The position numbers and the translations under genes are program-made. Under the pieces are notes generated by a model. That model saw only the letters and a list, made by a program, of their open reading frames with translations, was not told the origin of the DNA and made no database searches. Shown piece by piece: positions 9,676-18,168 of a stretch of DNA of 64,000 nucleotides. Position 1 is the first letter of the stretch, and each line of letters begins with the position of its first letter. This DNA is from Actinomycetes bacterium (GTDB taxonomy: Bacteria > Actinomycetota > Acidimicrobiia > Acidimicrobiales > Palsa-688): NCBI GenBank assembly GCA_021809105.1, contig JAKBAM010000011.1:1-64000 (forward strand), read 5' to 3'.

Positions 9676-10542
9676 TCAGCCTTGGCCGCGCAAGAACCGC
9701 TCGAGCTCAGCGGCCAACTCGTCGCCGGAGGGCAGCGGACCGAACGGAGCCGGGGGCGCCTCTGCCTCGGCGTCGTGCTGGGACTCGAGCTGGCGGACCA
9801 TGGCAGCATGTTCCTCGCTGGCAGCGACCAGCTGCTCGACCTGGGCGAAGGTGCTCTGCCCGGCTGCGGTGAGAGCCTTGGTATCGACCTCGACATGCGC
9901 AAGGCGACCCATCTCCTCGACCAGTGCTGCGGCCGCAGCCGGGTACGGCATGGCCGACACGTAGTGCGGTACCCGCGCCCAGAGGCCGACTGCCGGCATC
10001 CCGGCCTCGCCGAACGCATGCTCCAGGGCGGCCTGGGCGCCGGCGGGGACGTCGATGGTCACGGGTAGGAAGCCCACTTCGGCTGCCAGCTCCGCAGTGC
10101 TGGCTGTCGCTGCCAGCCGGATCGGACGGGTGTGGGGGACGGGTGCAGGGAAGGCCCCCAAGCCGATGACCTGGGTGACGCCGAAGCGCTGGGCCAAGGC
10201 GACGACCTCGGCGGTGAACTGATGCCAGCGCATGTCGGGCTCGGGCCCTACGAGGAGCAGCACGCTGCGCCCGCCGCGACTGGTGGCCGCCTGCAGGCGA
10301 ATCTCCGGCCAGTGCAGGCCGCTGTGGACGCCGTTGACGATTCGCAGCACGGGCCGGCGCGCCCGGTGGTCGATCAGGGCATCTCCGTCGAAGGTGGCCA
10401 GCAGCTGGTGGGGCATCGTCTCGAGCAGCGCGGCGGTGGCGGTTGCTGCCGCCAACCCGGCGTCGATCCAGCCTTCCATGGCCACCACGAGCACGGGATC
10501 TTCCAGGGCCGGCAGGCTGTGGATGGTGGCAAGCTCACTCAT
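9676..10542 (-). CDS. PAC2 family protein
   Basis: 288 aa. It begins ALEDPVLVVAMEGWIDAGLAAA and has the core LLLVGPEPDMRWHQF and QVIGLGAFPAPVPHTRP, which are typical of the PAC2 family (proteasome-assembly-chaperone-like fold, widespread in actinobacteria). The C-terminal 60 residues are charged and partly helical. The biochemical role of the actinobacterial members is not established as far as I know. The gene lies directly upstream of the glycosyltransferase gene (5-base gap) and downstream of an APH-like gene, all on the minus strand, so the three are probably cotranscribed. The ATG at 10542 is chosen because the conserved N-terminus starts there. Confidence 0.85.
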   Translation of the reverse strand: MSELATIHSLPALEDPVLVVAMEGWIDAGLAAATATAALLETMPHQLLATFDGDALIDHRARRPVLRIVNGVHSGLHWPEIRLQAATSRGGRSVLLLVGPEPDMRWHQFTAEVVALAQRFGVTQVIGLGAFPAPVPHTRPIRLAATASTAELAAEVGFLPVTIDVPAGAQAALEHAFGEAGMPAVGLWARVPHYVSAMPYPAAAAALVEEMGRLAHVEVDTKALTAAGQSTFAQVEQLVAASEEHAAMVRQLESQHDAEAEAPPAPFGPLPSGDELAAELERFLRGQG

Positions 10543-10595
10543 GGACCTGCCATTCTTCCAGGCTGGGGGGCGGAAGGACCACGACGAGGCACCGG

Positions 10596-11660
10596 TCAGC
10601 CGGCGGTGAGGGCGTCGTGAGCCCGCTTTGCCAGACCCTCGATGGCGGCCGGGTAGAAGCTGTAGTCGAACCCGGCTTCGCCCATGGCCCCGGCGACGTA
10701 TCGCACGTAGACGCCCTCCAGGATGCAGGCCACCTTCCACACCGCGAAGGCGTAGTAGTAGTCCAGCTGGCTCAGGTCGCGGCCCGAGGCGTCGGCGTAC
10801 ATGTCGGCTACTTCGGCTCGGAGCGGGAAGCCCTCGGCGCCAGTGGCGGACTGACCGAGGGGGCTCTCCTCGCCGGGCTCGTTCCAATACGCGAGTAGCG
10901 CCCCGAGATCCGCCATGGGATCTCCAAGGGTGCAGAGCTCCCAGTCGAGGACGGCCTTGATCGTGTGGTCCCGGCCGACCACGGTGTTGTCCAGCCGGTA
11001 GTCGCCGTGCACGACCGTCGCCGGCCCCTGCTCTGGAATCGACGTCGAAAGAAGGAGGTGGATCTCGTCGAGCAACCCGATGTCCGGTCCTCCGCCCTCG
11101 TCCCTGGACGCCTGGTACTGGGCGTACCAGCGCTTCAGCTGGCGGGCAACGTACCCCTCGCGCCGGCTGAGGTCGCCGAGGCCCGCAGCGTCGGGGTCGA
11201 CCGAGTGGATCCGGGCCAAGGTCTCGACCAGTGACCTAGCCACGCTACGGCGGGTCTCGAGGCCCCAGGCCGCCTGCGCCTGCTCGGCGGTGCGGACGAC
11301 GAAGCCGTCGACGAATCCCATGACGTAGAACGGCGACCCGGTGACCTTCTCGTCGGTGCACAACCCGAGGGCCGGCGGGACCGGGACGCCGGCGGGACCC
11401 AGTGCGGCGATCAACCGGTGCTCGCGGGCCATGTCGTGGGCGGTGGGTAGGAGCTGCCCGGTCGGTGGCCGGCGGAGGACGGTCGCGTGGCCGGCCGCAT
11501 CGACCACCCTGTAGGTGAGGTTGGAACGGCCGCCGGCGATCAGCTCGAAGCTCAGGGGTAGCTCGGTCCCGGGAATGTTGGCGCCGTACCAGACGCTTAA
11601 CCTGGTGCGATCGATGCCCGGGAGCACCGGCTCGGCACCGTTACCGTCTGGGTCGGTCAT
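10596..11660 (-). CDS. APH-fold phosphotransferase (ACAD10/11-like)
   Basis: 354 aa, aminoglycoside phosphotransferase/choline kinase fold. The N-lobe has ELIAGGRSNLTYRV. The catalytic loop is VVHGDYRLDN (Brenner-type HGDxxxxN) and the metal-binding Asp lies in AVLDWELCTLGDP. This version, with the C-terminal DLSQLDYYYAFAVWK region, is the type often linked to acyl-CoA dehydrogenases and thought to phosphorylate hydroxyacyl-CoA or small molecules. No antibiotic-resistance role is implied. Two starts are adjacent (GTG 11663, ATG 11660); I use the ATG. It diverges from the thioredoxin gene with a 55-base gap. Confidence 0.85.
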   Translation of the reverse strand: MTDPDGNGAEPVLPGIDRTRLSVWYGANIPGTELPLSFELIAGGRSNLTYRVVDAAGHATVLRRPPTGQLLPTAHDMAREHRLIAALGPAGVPVPPALGLCTDEKVTGSPFYVMGFVDGFVVRTAEQAQAAWGLETRRSVARSLVETLARIHSVDPDAAGLGDLSRREGYVARQLKRWYAQYQASRDEGGGPDIGLLDEIHLLLSTSIPEQGPATVVHGDYRLDNTVVGRDHTIKAVLDWELCTLGDPMADLGALLAYWNEPGEESPLGQSATGAEGFPLRAEVADMYADASGRDLSQLDYYYAFAVWKVACILEGVYVRYVAGAMGEAGFDYSFYPAAIEGLAKRAHDALTAG

Positions 11661-11715
11661 CACGCAACAGTTTCATTACTCAGCAATGTAGGGCGAGAGA
11701 GGGAGCCAGGTCCGC

Positions 11716-12429
11716 ATGGACGTCACCGATGCCACATTCGAGACGGCGGTACTCGACCGTTCCGCCGAGGTGCCCGTGGTGGTCGACCTCTGGGCCGAAT
11801 GGTGCGGGCCGTGCCGGACGCTCGGACCGATGATCGAGAAGGTGGTCGCCGAGACCGGGGGCCGGGTCGAACTGGTCAAGGTGGACGTGGACGCCAATCC
11901 GCGTGTCGCATCTACGTTCCAGGTCCGGTCCATCCCTGCGGTCTACGCCATTGCCGACCGGAAGGTGGTCGACAGCTTCGTCGGAGCCCTCCCCGAGCCG
12001 GCACTGCGGGAATGGATCGGTCGCCTGGCCCCCGAGCCGACCGAGGTCGACCTGCTCGTCGCCGCCGGCGACGAGACCTCGTTGCGTAGGGCTGTCGAGT
12101 TGGAGCCGGCAAACGAGAAGGCTGTACTAGCCCTAGCGGGTCTGCTGGTCGGGGCCGGTACCGCCGGGTCGAAGGACGAGGCGCTCGGTTTTCTGGCGCG
12201 ATTGCCGGAGACCGCCGAGGTGCGCCACCTCGTGGCCCAGGCCAGGGTGGGCGATGATGTCGTCGCCGGCGCAGGCGAGGGAATCGAGGTGAAGCTGGGC
12301 CAGCTCCTGGACCGGGTGAGGTCCGACGAGGTGGCCCGCCAGGAGTACCTCGACCTGCTCGAGGTACTCGGTCCGGGAGATCCCCGCACGGCCGGTTACC
12401 GCAAGGCCTTGACCGCTCGCCTGTTCTGA
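11716..12429 (+). CDS. YbbN/CnoX-like thioredoxin with TPR tail
   Basis: 237 aa. Residues 1-105 form a thioredoxin domain with the intact active site WCGPC (WAEWCGPCRTLGP) and the cis-Pro region SIPAVYAI. The C-terminal half is helical, with alternating LxxALxLEP-like repeats as in the TPR-type tail of YbbN. YbbN-type proteins act as holdases that pass clients to chaperonins and as redox partners in the cytoplasm. A purine-rich Shine-Dalgarno (GAGAGAGGGAG) precedes the ATG. The gene is followed by folP2 after 56 bases. Confidence 0.85.
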   Translation: MDVTDATFETAVLDRSAEVPVVVDLWAEWCGPCRTLGPMIEKVVAETGGRVELVKVDVDANPRVASTFQVRSIPAVYAIADRKVVDSFVGALPEPALREWIGRLAPEPTEVDLLVAAGDETSLRRAVELEPANEKAVLALAGLLVGAGTAGSKDEALGFLARLPETAEVRHLVAQARVGDDVVAGAGEGIEVKLGQLLDRVRSDEVARQEYLDLLEVLGPGDPRTAGYRKALTARLF

Positions 12430-12473
12430 GGGCGCTCCTGTTGCCTCGAGCCTGAGGCTGTCGCAGGCCCGGA

Positions 12474-12479
12474 TATGGT
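12474..12479 (+). promoter_or_regulatory. candidate leaderless -10 for folP2
   Basis: TATGGT ends 6 bases before the GTG start at 12486, so transcription would begin at or next to the start codon. No Shine-Dalgarno is visible and no clear -35 is seen. Confidence 0.45.
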
Positions 12480-12485
12480 CGGTCA

Positions 12486-13316
12486 GTGCATCTTAGATTG
12501 GGGTCCCGCCGTTACGACCTGGACCACCAAAGTCTCGTCATGGGAATTCTCAACCGAACGCCGGACTCGTTCTACGATCGGGGTGAGCACTGGGCGCTCG
12601 ACGCCTTCTACCGGCTCGCTGAGAGGCTGGTAGCCGAAGGAGCGGACCTACTCGATGTGGGAGGCGTCAAGGCCGGCCCCGGTCCTGAGGTGACGGCTGC
12701 CGAAGAGTTGGATCGGGTGGTGGGTGCCATCGCCGGTCTGGCCGAACGATTCGATGTCCCCTTGTCGGTGGACACGTGGCGCGCCGAGGTGGCGGCCGAG
12801 GCGTACCGGGCGGGGGCGGTCGTCGGCAACGACATCAGCGGGTTCGCTGATCCCGGGTACCTCCCGGCTGCGGCCGCAGCGGGGGCCACGGTGGTAGCCA
12901 CCCACATTCGCCTGGCACCTCGCGTCGCTGATCCTGATCCGCGCTACGACGACGTGGTGGCGGCGGTGGCCGACTTCCTGGAGGAGCGGGGGCAGTGGGC
13001 CCGCTCGGCTGGGCTGGACGACGAGCAGATCGTTGTCGACGCCGGCCTGGATCTGGGCAAGACGGCGCAGCAGTCGCTCACCCTGCTGCAGGCGTCCCCG
13101 CGCTTGGCGGCTCTCGGCTGGCCGCTCCTGCTGTCTGCCTCCAACAAGACCTTCCTAGGGGTGCTCTTCGGACTCGAGGTGGGAGAGCGTAGGGAGGCAA
13201 CCATCGCCGCCCATTCCGTAGGTCTGGCTCTCGGCTGCCGGATCCTTAGGGCCCATGACGTGCGCGCCGCCCGTAGGGTCGCCGACACGATGGCCGCCGT
13301 CCTGGCGTCGCCGTGA
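12486..13316 (+). CDS. folP2: FolP2-type dihydropteroate synthase paralogue
   Basis: 276 aa with the dihydropteroate synthase TIM-barrel fold. It has LVMGILNRTPDSFYDRG at the first loop and DVGGVKAGPG where true FolP has D.GGESTRPG, then SVDTWRAEVA and the pterin-region Lys in ASNKTFLG. The NRTPDSFYDRG and DVGGVKAGPG signatures are those of the actinobacterial FolP2 group. The mycobacterial member is reported to lack dihydropteroate synthase activity, so the true substrate is open. GTG start at 12486. The stop overlaps the start of holA (GTGA), indicating translational coupling. Confidence 0.85.
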   Translation: MHLRLGSRRYDLDHQSLVMGILNRTPDSFYDRGEHWALDAFYRLAERLVAEGADLLDVGGVKAGPGPEVTAAEELDRVVGAIAGLAERFDVPLSVDTWRAEVAAEAYRAGAVVGNDISGFADPGYLPAAAAAGATVVATHIRLAPRVADPDPRYDDVVAAVADFLEERGQWARSAGLDDEQIVVDAGLDLGKTAQQSLTLLQASPRLAALGWPLLLSASNKTFLGVLFGLEVGERREATIAAHSVGLALGCRILRAHDVRAARRVADTMAAVLASP

Positions 13317-14317
13317 GCGTGCCGGTGACCGAGCAGCGCCGCGCCACGTGGCTGGTCGACGGAGATGATCCCACCCTGGTAGGAGAGGCCGTGCGGGCCT
13401 TGGTGGACGACTTGATCGGCGACGCCGACCGGTCGGTGGCCTTGGAGGATCATCGGGGCGAGGAGGTCGATCTGGCCGCTGTAGCCGATGCCTGCCGGAC
13501 GCCACCGTTCTTGTCCGACCGGCGGGTGGTGGTAGTCAGGGACATCGGCCGTTGGGGGACCGAGGATCTCACCCCCCTCCTCGCCTACCTGGAGGACCCC
13601 TTGGAGTCCACGGCGCTGATCCTGGCCGCCGGCGGCGGCCGCCTGGCGCCCAAGCTGATCGCTGCGATCAAGGCGAAGGGCCACATCACGGGCACAGCGG
13701 TATCGGGCCGGGAAGCCAAAGGCTGGCTACGCGATCGCATCAGGTCGTCGGGCGTCCGTCTCGATGGCCACGCCGAGTCTCTGGTAGAGGCCCACCTGGG
13801 TGAGGACGTGAGTCGTCTCGGCGCCCTGCTGGAGGTCCTGGTGGCCGCCTACGGTGAAGGTGCACGCCTCACCACAGCCGAGGTCGAGCCGTATCTGGGA
13901 GCTGCCGGCTCAGTGGCTCCTTGGGACTTCACCGATGCCATCGACGGTGGCCGGACCGAGGTCGCCCTGGAGCTGCTGCACAGGCTCATGGAGGCCGGCG
14001 AGCGCCACCCCCTCGTGATCCTGTCGATCCTGGCCCGCCACGTGCAGGGCACCCTGCGGGTGGACGGAGCTGGCATCGGGACCGAAGCGCAGGCCGCGGC
14101 GGCGATGGGCTTACCCAAGGGCCGAAGTACCTACCCGGCCAAGAAGGCGCTTGCGGCCGCCAGACGCCTCGGACCTGCCGGTGTCACCGAGGCGGTCGGG
14201 TTGGTCGCCGACGCCGAGGTGGACCTCAAGGGCGGTACCGAGTGGTCTCCGCAGCTCACTTTGGAGGTTCTGGTGGCTCGTTTGTGTCGGTTGGCCCGGT
14301 CAGCGCCCAGACGGTGA
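13313..14317 (+). CDS. holA: DNA polymerase III delta subunit
   Basis: 334 aa, clamp-loader subunit that opens the sliding clamp. It has the weak AAA+-like organisation of the family: an N-terminal WLVDGDDPTLV start, RRVVVVRDIG in the core, the EAKGWLRDRI and LGEDVSRLGALLEVL helices, and the C-terminal collar ending with WSPQLTLEVLVARLC. The start GTG overlaps the folP2 stop. A 15-base near-duplication (14300-14330, GCGCCCAGACG twice) spans the stop codon and may have changed the tail length. Confidence 0.9.
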   Translation: MSVPVTEQRRATWLVDGDDPTLVGEAVRALVDDLIGDADRSVALEDHRGEEVDLAAVADACRTPPFLSDRRVVVVRDIGRWGTEDLTPLLAYLEDPLESTALILAAGGGRLAPKLIAAIKAKGHITGTAVSGREAKGWLRDRIRSSGVRLDGHAESLVEAHLGEDVSRLGALLEVLVAAYGEGARLTTAEVEPYLGAAGSVAPWDFTDAIDGGRTEVALELLHRLMEAGERHPLVILSILARHVQGTLRVDGAGIGTEAQAAAAMGLPKGRSTYPAKKALAAARRLGPAGVTEAVGLVADAEVDLKGGTEWSPQLTLEVLVARLCRLARSAPRR

Positions 14318-14342
14318 GCGCCCAGACGGCGAGCGAGGCCGG

Positions 14343-15125
14343 ATGAGCACCTTCAGCCTCTTCGACTATTTCGTCGCCGGCGGCGCGGCATTGATCGCCG
14401 GGGGTATCAACGGGATCGCGGGCGGGGGCACGCTCGTGTCGTTCCCGGCGCTGATCGCCATCGGGGTGCCCGCTCTACCGGCCAACATCACCAATACCGT
14501 CGCCCTCTCGCCTGGCTACCTCTCGGGGAGCGTGGCGGCCCGAGACGACCTGACACCCCAGCGAGACCGGATGCGGACGCTGGCTCCTTTCGCTGTCGTC
14601 GGCGGTTTGGCAGGCGCGTTGCTCCTCGAGGTCACCCCCGAGTCGACATTCCGTGCCGTGGTCCCGTGGCTGGTCCTGGCTTCGTGCGCTCTACTGCTGG
14701 CCCAGGACCGGGTCAGGGATCTCGTGCAGAGCCGCAGCGTTGCTGGCCCGACCGGGGCTGTCCCGACCTCGGCTGCCGGCCCGGCACTTTGTGCCACAGT
14801 GCTGGTGGCGTCGGTGTACGGCGGATTCTTCGGCGCAGGCCTGGGGATCATGCTCTTGGCTGTCCTCGGCGTCTTCTGCAGCGACAGCCTGGTGCGACTC
14901 AACGCGGCGAAGCAGGTTCTGTCGTTCCTGATAAACGTCGTCGCTGCAGTTTGCTTCGCCGTGACGGGCCATGTGCGCTGGCAGTTGGTGCCGGTCATGG
15001 CGGTGGCGGCACTCCTGGGCGGGGTCGTGGGGAGCCGCATGGCCCAACGGGTCGACCCGATGCTGCTCCGACGGCTGGTCGTCGTCTTCGGCGTAGGGGT
15101 GGCTATCGACCTGTTCGTGACTTGA
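14343..15125 (+). CDS. TauE/SafE family sulfite/anion permease
   Basis: 260 aa, about seven to eight membrane segments in two repeated halves. The conserved GGINGIAGGGTLVSFP and NITNTVAL motifs are in the first half, and VYGGFFGAGLGIMLL with the LNAAKQVLSF helix in the second. These proteins are thought to export sulfite or other small organic anions. The start ATG lies 25 bases after the holA stop. The substrate cannot be told from the neighbourhood. Confidence 0.88.
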   Translation: MSTFSLFDYFVAGGAALIAGGINGIAGGGTLVSFPALIAIGVPALPANITNTVALSPGYLSGSVAARDDLTPQRDRMRTLAPFAVVGGLAGALLLEVTPESTFRAVVPWLVLASCALLLAQDRVRDLVQSRSVAGPTGAVPTSAAGPALCATVLVASVYGGFFGAGLGIMLLAVLGVFCSDSLVRLNAAKQVLSFLINVVAAVCFAVTGHVRWQLVPVMAVAALLGGVVGSRMAQRVDPMLLRRLVVVFGVGVAIDLFVT

Positions 15126-15187
15126 GCGCCGGGGCACGGCGCCGGCAACAGGGCGAGAGGAGGCGCGCGGGTGAAGCTGACCGACGC

Positions 15188-15481
15188 TCAGGCGTCGGTG
15201 GCGCCATCGCCGGCGGTAGCAGCGGCGAGACTGTTGATGCGACGCATCAGTCGGCCCTTGCGATTGGCAGCCTGGTTCTTGTGGATGATGCCTCGGGCTG
15301 CGGCCTTGTCCAGCCGTTTGACCGCGACACGCAGATCTTCCACCGCGGTCTCGGCGCCGGCCTCCGCAGAGGTGACAGCATGCTTCACGCGGGTTTTGAC
15401 CTCCGAGCGGGCGGCCTTGTTGCGAAGGCGCCGCTTCTCGTTGGTGCGGTTGCGCTTGATTTGGCTCTTGATGTTCGCCAC
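15188..15481 (-). CDS. rpsT: 30S ribosomal protein S20
   Basis: 97 aa, basic, three-helix S20, which binds 16S rRNA early in assembly. It starts (V)ANIKSQIKRNRTNEKRR and has the conserved RGIIHKNQAANRKGRL. The start is GTG at 15481 with AGGA five to six bases before it. An imperfect TAGGAT hexamer further upstream may be its -10. Lying next to lepA and holA is the usual actinobacterial arrangement. Confidence 0.95.
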   Translation of the reverse strand: MANIKSQIKRNRTNEKRRLRNKAARSEVKTRVKHAVTSAEAGAETAVEDLRVAVKRLDKAAARGIIHKNQAANRKGRLMRRINSLAAATAGDGATDA

Positions 15482-15536
15482 AGGAGTCCTACCGCTCAGA
15501 AGATGGAACCGGAAGATCCTACCAGGCGCATCCGGC

Positions 15537-16214
15537 TCATCGTGGGGCGGCCAAGTTCGACTCGTAGTCCTCCACCGCCCGGGCCAACACGTCGATGGCG
15601 CCCTCGGTGGTGAGAATCGTCGTGTCGAGGACGAGGTGGTACAAGGACGGGTCGGTCGGGTCGACCCGGTACAGCCGGCGGACGTACACCGAGCGAGCCT
15701 TGTCGGTGTCGTTCATCCGGGTCCTGGCCTGCTCTTGGGTGATGCCCTCGATCTGCGCCGCCCTGGCGATGCGGCGCGCCGGCGGCCCGTCGAGGCGTAC
15801 GTGGTAGGTCGCCGGCCGGCGGGCGAGGACGACCGCGCCGGCCCGACCGAGGAGGACCCCGCCGGCGGTGCACAGCTCGTGGATCTCGGTCTCGGCCCGG
15901 CTCCGAAGTACCTCGTTGTGGTCGATCAGACTCTCAGGTGGGGTCATGACCTCGGCACCGGCCGCGCGGGCCAGGTAGAGGAGCAGGCGACTGCCCGGGG
16001 TCGCCGCCTCTTCCCGGTCGCTCAGCCCCTCCCTGACCGGATCGGATCCCCGCCCGGCCCGCTCAGCCGTGGTGGAAGATACCAGCCGGTCGAGCCAGGG
16101 CACACCAAGGCGGTCCGCTAAACGGGGGGCGATCACGCTGCCACCTGCGCCATAGGACGCAGAGACAGTGACGACCAGCGGTGCACCCTCTCCTGGTTCA
16201 GATGTCCCGGCCAC
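15537..16214 (-). CDS. cytidylate kinase-like protein
   Basis: 225 aa. The N-terminus has VTVSASYGAGGSVIAPRLADRLG, a P-loop variant of the cytidylate kinase-like family (Cytidylate_kin2), without the standard GxxGxGKS lysine. The lid/NMP region contains HVRLDGPPARRIARAA and the C-terminal region has YHLVLDTT. Family members are predicted nucleoside-monophosphate kinases, and the substrate here is unproven. The GTG at 16214 is chosen because GGGGGAGG lies just before it; longer frames upstream have no homologous look. It is divergent from lepA, which begins 138 bases away. Confidence 0.8.
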   Translation of the reverse strand: MAGTSEPGEGAPLVVTVSASYGAGGSVIAPRLADRLGVPWLDRLVSSTTAERAGRGSDPVREGLSDREEAATPGSRLLLYLARAAGAEVMTPPESLIDHNEVLRSRAETEIHELCTAGGVLLGRAGAVVLARRPATYHVRLDGPPARRIARAAQIEGITQEQARTRMNDTDKARSVYVRRLYRVDPTDPSLYHLVLDTTILTTEGAIDVLARAVEDYESNLAAPR

Positions 16215-16352
16215 GAAGTCCTCCCCCTTCCTCCGAATCCGGCATCCCGTTCCGGGTAGATCAGCGTAGGCCACTGCAGCCGCCGGGTGGGCCAGACTGG
16301 GTTGCCAACAGCCCCCGAACACTGGACGCCCGGCTTGAGCGATGCAGCACCG

Positions 16353-18131
16353 ATGGACCACATTCGCAACCTGAGCATCGTGGCTCACGTGGACCACGGG
16401 AAGTCCACGTTGTCGGACCGCATTCTGGAGCTGACGGGAGCCGTGGACGCCCGGGACATGCGCGAGCAGTACCTCGACTCGATGGACATCGAGCGGGAGC
16501 GGGGCATCACTATCAAGGCCCAGAACGTCAGGGTGACATGGAAGGGCCACACCATCCACCTGATCGACACGCCTGGCCACGTCGACTTCGGCTACGAGGT
16601 CAGCCGCAGCCTTGCGGCCTGCGAAGGCGTGGTGCTTCTCATCGATGCAGCACAGGGCATCGAGGCGCAGACCCTCGCCAACGCGTACCAGGCGATCGAG
16701 AATGATCTCGAGATCGTCTGCGCCCTCAACAAGATCGATTTGCCCGCTGCCGACCCGGATCGGTACGCGGCGGAGATCGAGTCGGTGCTCGGGATTCCAG
16801 GCGACCAGATCATCCGGATGTCAGCCAAGACCGGCATCGGCGTCACGGATCTTCTCGATGCCATCTGCGAGAAGATCCCGGCGCCGGCCGGCGACCCGAC
16901 ATCGGCCCTGCAGGCCCTGATCTTCGACTCCTACTACGACCAGTACCGGGGCGTGGTCAGTGCGGTCCGGGTGATGGAAGGCGTGTTGCGGCCCGAGGTC
17001 AAGCTGCGGTTCATGCAAACCGGTCGCACCCACGTCGCCGAAGAGATCGGGGTGCGCACCCCGCTCAATTCGCCGGCCAGCGCCCTCGGGCCGGGCGAGG
17101 TCGGCTACCTGATCGCCGGAATCAAGGATGTCGGTGAGGCGCGGTCTGGCGAGACAGTCACCGAGGCGGCCCGGCCGGCCCCCCGGCCATTGGCCGGATA
17201 CCGAGACCCAAAGCCGATGGTGTTCTGCGGCCTGTTCCCGGTGGACGGTGACGACTTCGCGGACCTTCGCGAGGCGCTCGAGAAGCTGCGCCTGAACGAT
17301 GCTTCGGTCACCTACGAGCCGGAGACGTCAGGGGCGCTTGGGTTCGGCTTCCGCTGCGGGTTCCTCGGCTTGCTCCACATGGAGATCGTGCGAGAGCGCC
17401 TCGAGCGCGAGTTCGACCTGGTGCTCATCGCCACCGCACCGAGCGTCGAGTACCGCGCTCACCTGACCGACGGCGCCACGGTGGAGGTGCACAACCCCTC
17501 CGAGATGCCGCCGCCCCAGAAGCTCGACTCCATCGACGAACCGTTCCTACAAGCGACCATCCTGTCGCCGACCGAGTACACCGGGACCCTCATGGATCTC
17601 TGCCAGACCCGTCGGGGAGAGATGATACGCATGGAGTACCTCTCGCCCGAGCGCCTGGAGTTGGTCTACCGGATCCCGCTTGCCGAGGTGGTCATGGACT
17701 TCTTCGACGCGTTGAAGAGCCGTACGAAGGGTTACGCGAGCCTCGACTACGAGGAGGCGGGCTGGGAGCCCGCCGACCTGGTCAAGATCGATGTCATGCT
17801 GAACGCAGTGCCGGTGGACGCTTTCAGTGCGGTGGTGCACCGTTCTCAGGCGCAGGAGTACGGCCGGCGCATGACCGAGAAGCTTCGCACCCTGATCCCC
17901 AGGCAGATGTTCGACGTTCCGATACAGGCGGCGGTAGGCGGCCGCGTAATCGCGCGTGAGACGGTCAAGGCCAAGCGCAAGGACGTGCTCTCCAAGTGCT
18001 ACGGCGGTGACATCACCCGCAAGCGCAAACTGCTGGAGAAGCAGAAGGAGGGCAAGAAGCGGATGAAGAACATAGGTCGGGTCGAGGTGCCCCAGGAAGC
18101 GTTCATCAAAGCGCTTCGTCTGGAGGAGTAG
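16353..18131 (+). CDS. lepA: elongation factor 4 (LepA)
   Basis: 592 aa translational GTPase that acts on stalled or mis-translocated ribosomes. G motifs are complete: [10 protein letters not shown] (G1), the RGITI switch I, DTPGHVDF (G3) and NKIDLP (G4). The later domains and the LepA-specific C-terminal domain end with [21 protein letters not shown]. The ATG at 16353 fits the family start ([12 protein letters not shown]). No good ribosome-binding site is seen. Confidence 0.96.
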   Translation: MDHIRNLSIVAHVDHGKSTLSDRILELTGAVDARDMREQYLDSMDIERERGITIKAQNVRVTWKGHTIHLIDTPGHVDFGYEVSRSLAACEGVVLLIDAAQGIEAQTLANAYQAIENDLEIVCALNKIDLPAADPDRYAAEIESVLGIPGDQIIRMSAKTGIGVTDLLDAICEKIPAPAGDPTSALQALIFDSYYDQYRGVVSAVRVMEGVLRPEVKLRFMQTGRTHVAEEIGVRTPLNSPASALGPGEVGYLIAGIKDVGEARSGETVTEAARPAPRPLAGYRDPKPMVFCGLFPVDGDDFADLREALEKLRLNDASVTYEPETSGALGFGFRCGFLGLLHMEIVRERLEREFDLVLIATAPSVEYRAHLTDGATVEVHNPSEMPPPQKLDSIDEPFLQATILSPTEYTGTLMDLCQTRRGEMIRMEYLSPERLELVYRIPLAEVVMDFFDALKSRTKGYASLDYEEAGWEPADLVKIDVMLNAVPVDAFSAVVHRSQAQEYGRRMTEKLRTLIPRQMFDVPIQAAVGGRVIARETVKAKRKDVLSKCYGGDITRKRKLLEKQKEGKKRMKNIGRVEVPQEAFIKALRLEE

Positions 18132-18156
18132 CTCCCGCGACAGCCGATCCGCCCCG

Positions 18157-18162
18157 TACGGT
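18157..18162 (+). promoter_or_regulatory. candidate leaderless -10 for photolyase
   Basis: TACGGT ends 6 bases before the GTG start at 18169. There is no Shine-Dalgarno, consistent with a leaderless mRNA. Confidence 0.45.
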
Positions 18163-18168
18163 GACCGG

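Noticed and set aside
10596-11660. Aminoglycoside resistance gene
   Set aside because: The APH fold is shared by many metabolic kinases; the sequence type is the acyl-CoA-dehydrogenase-linked group, and nothing points to drug resistance.
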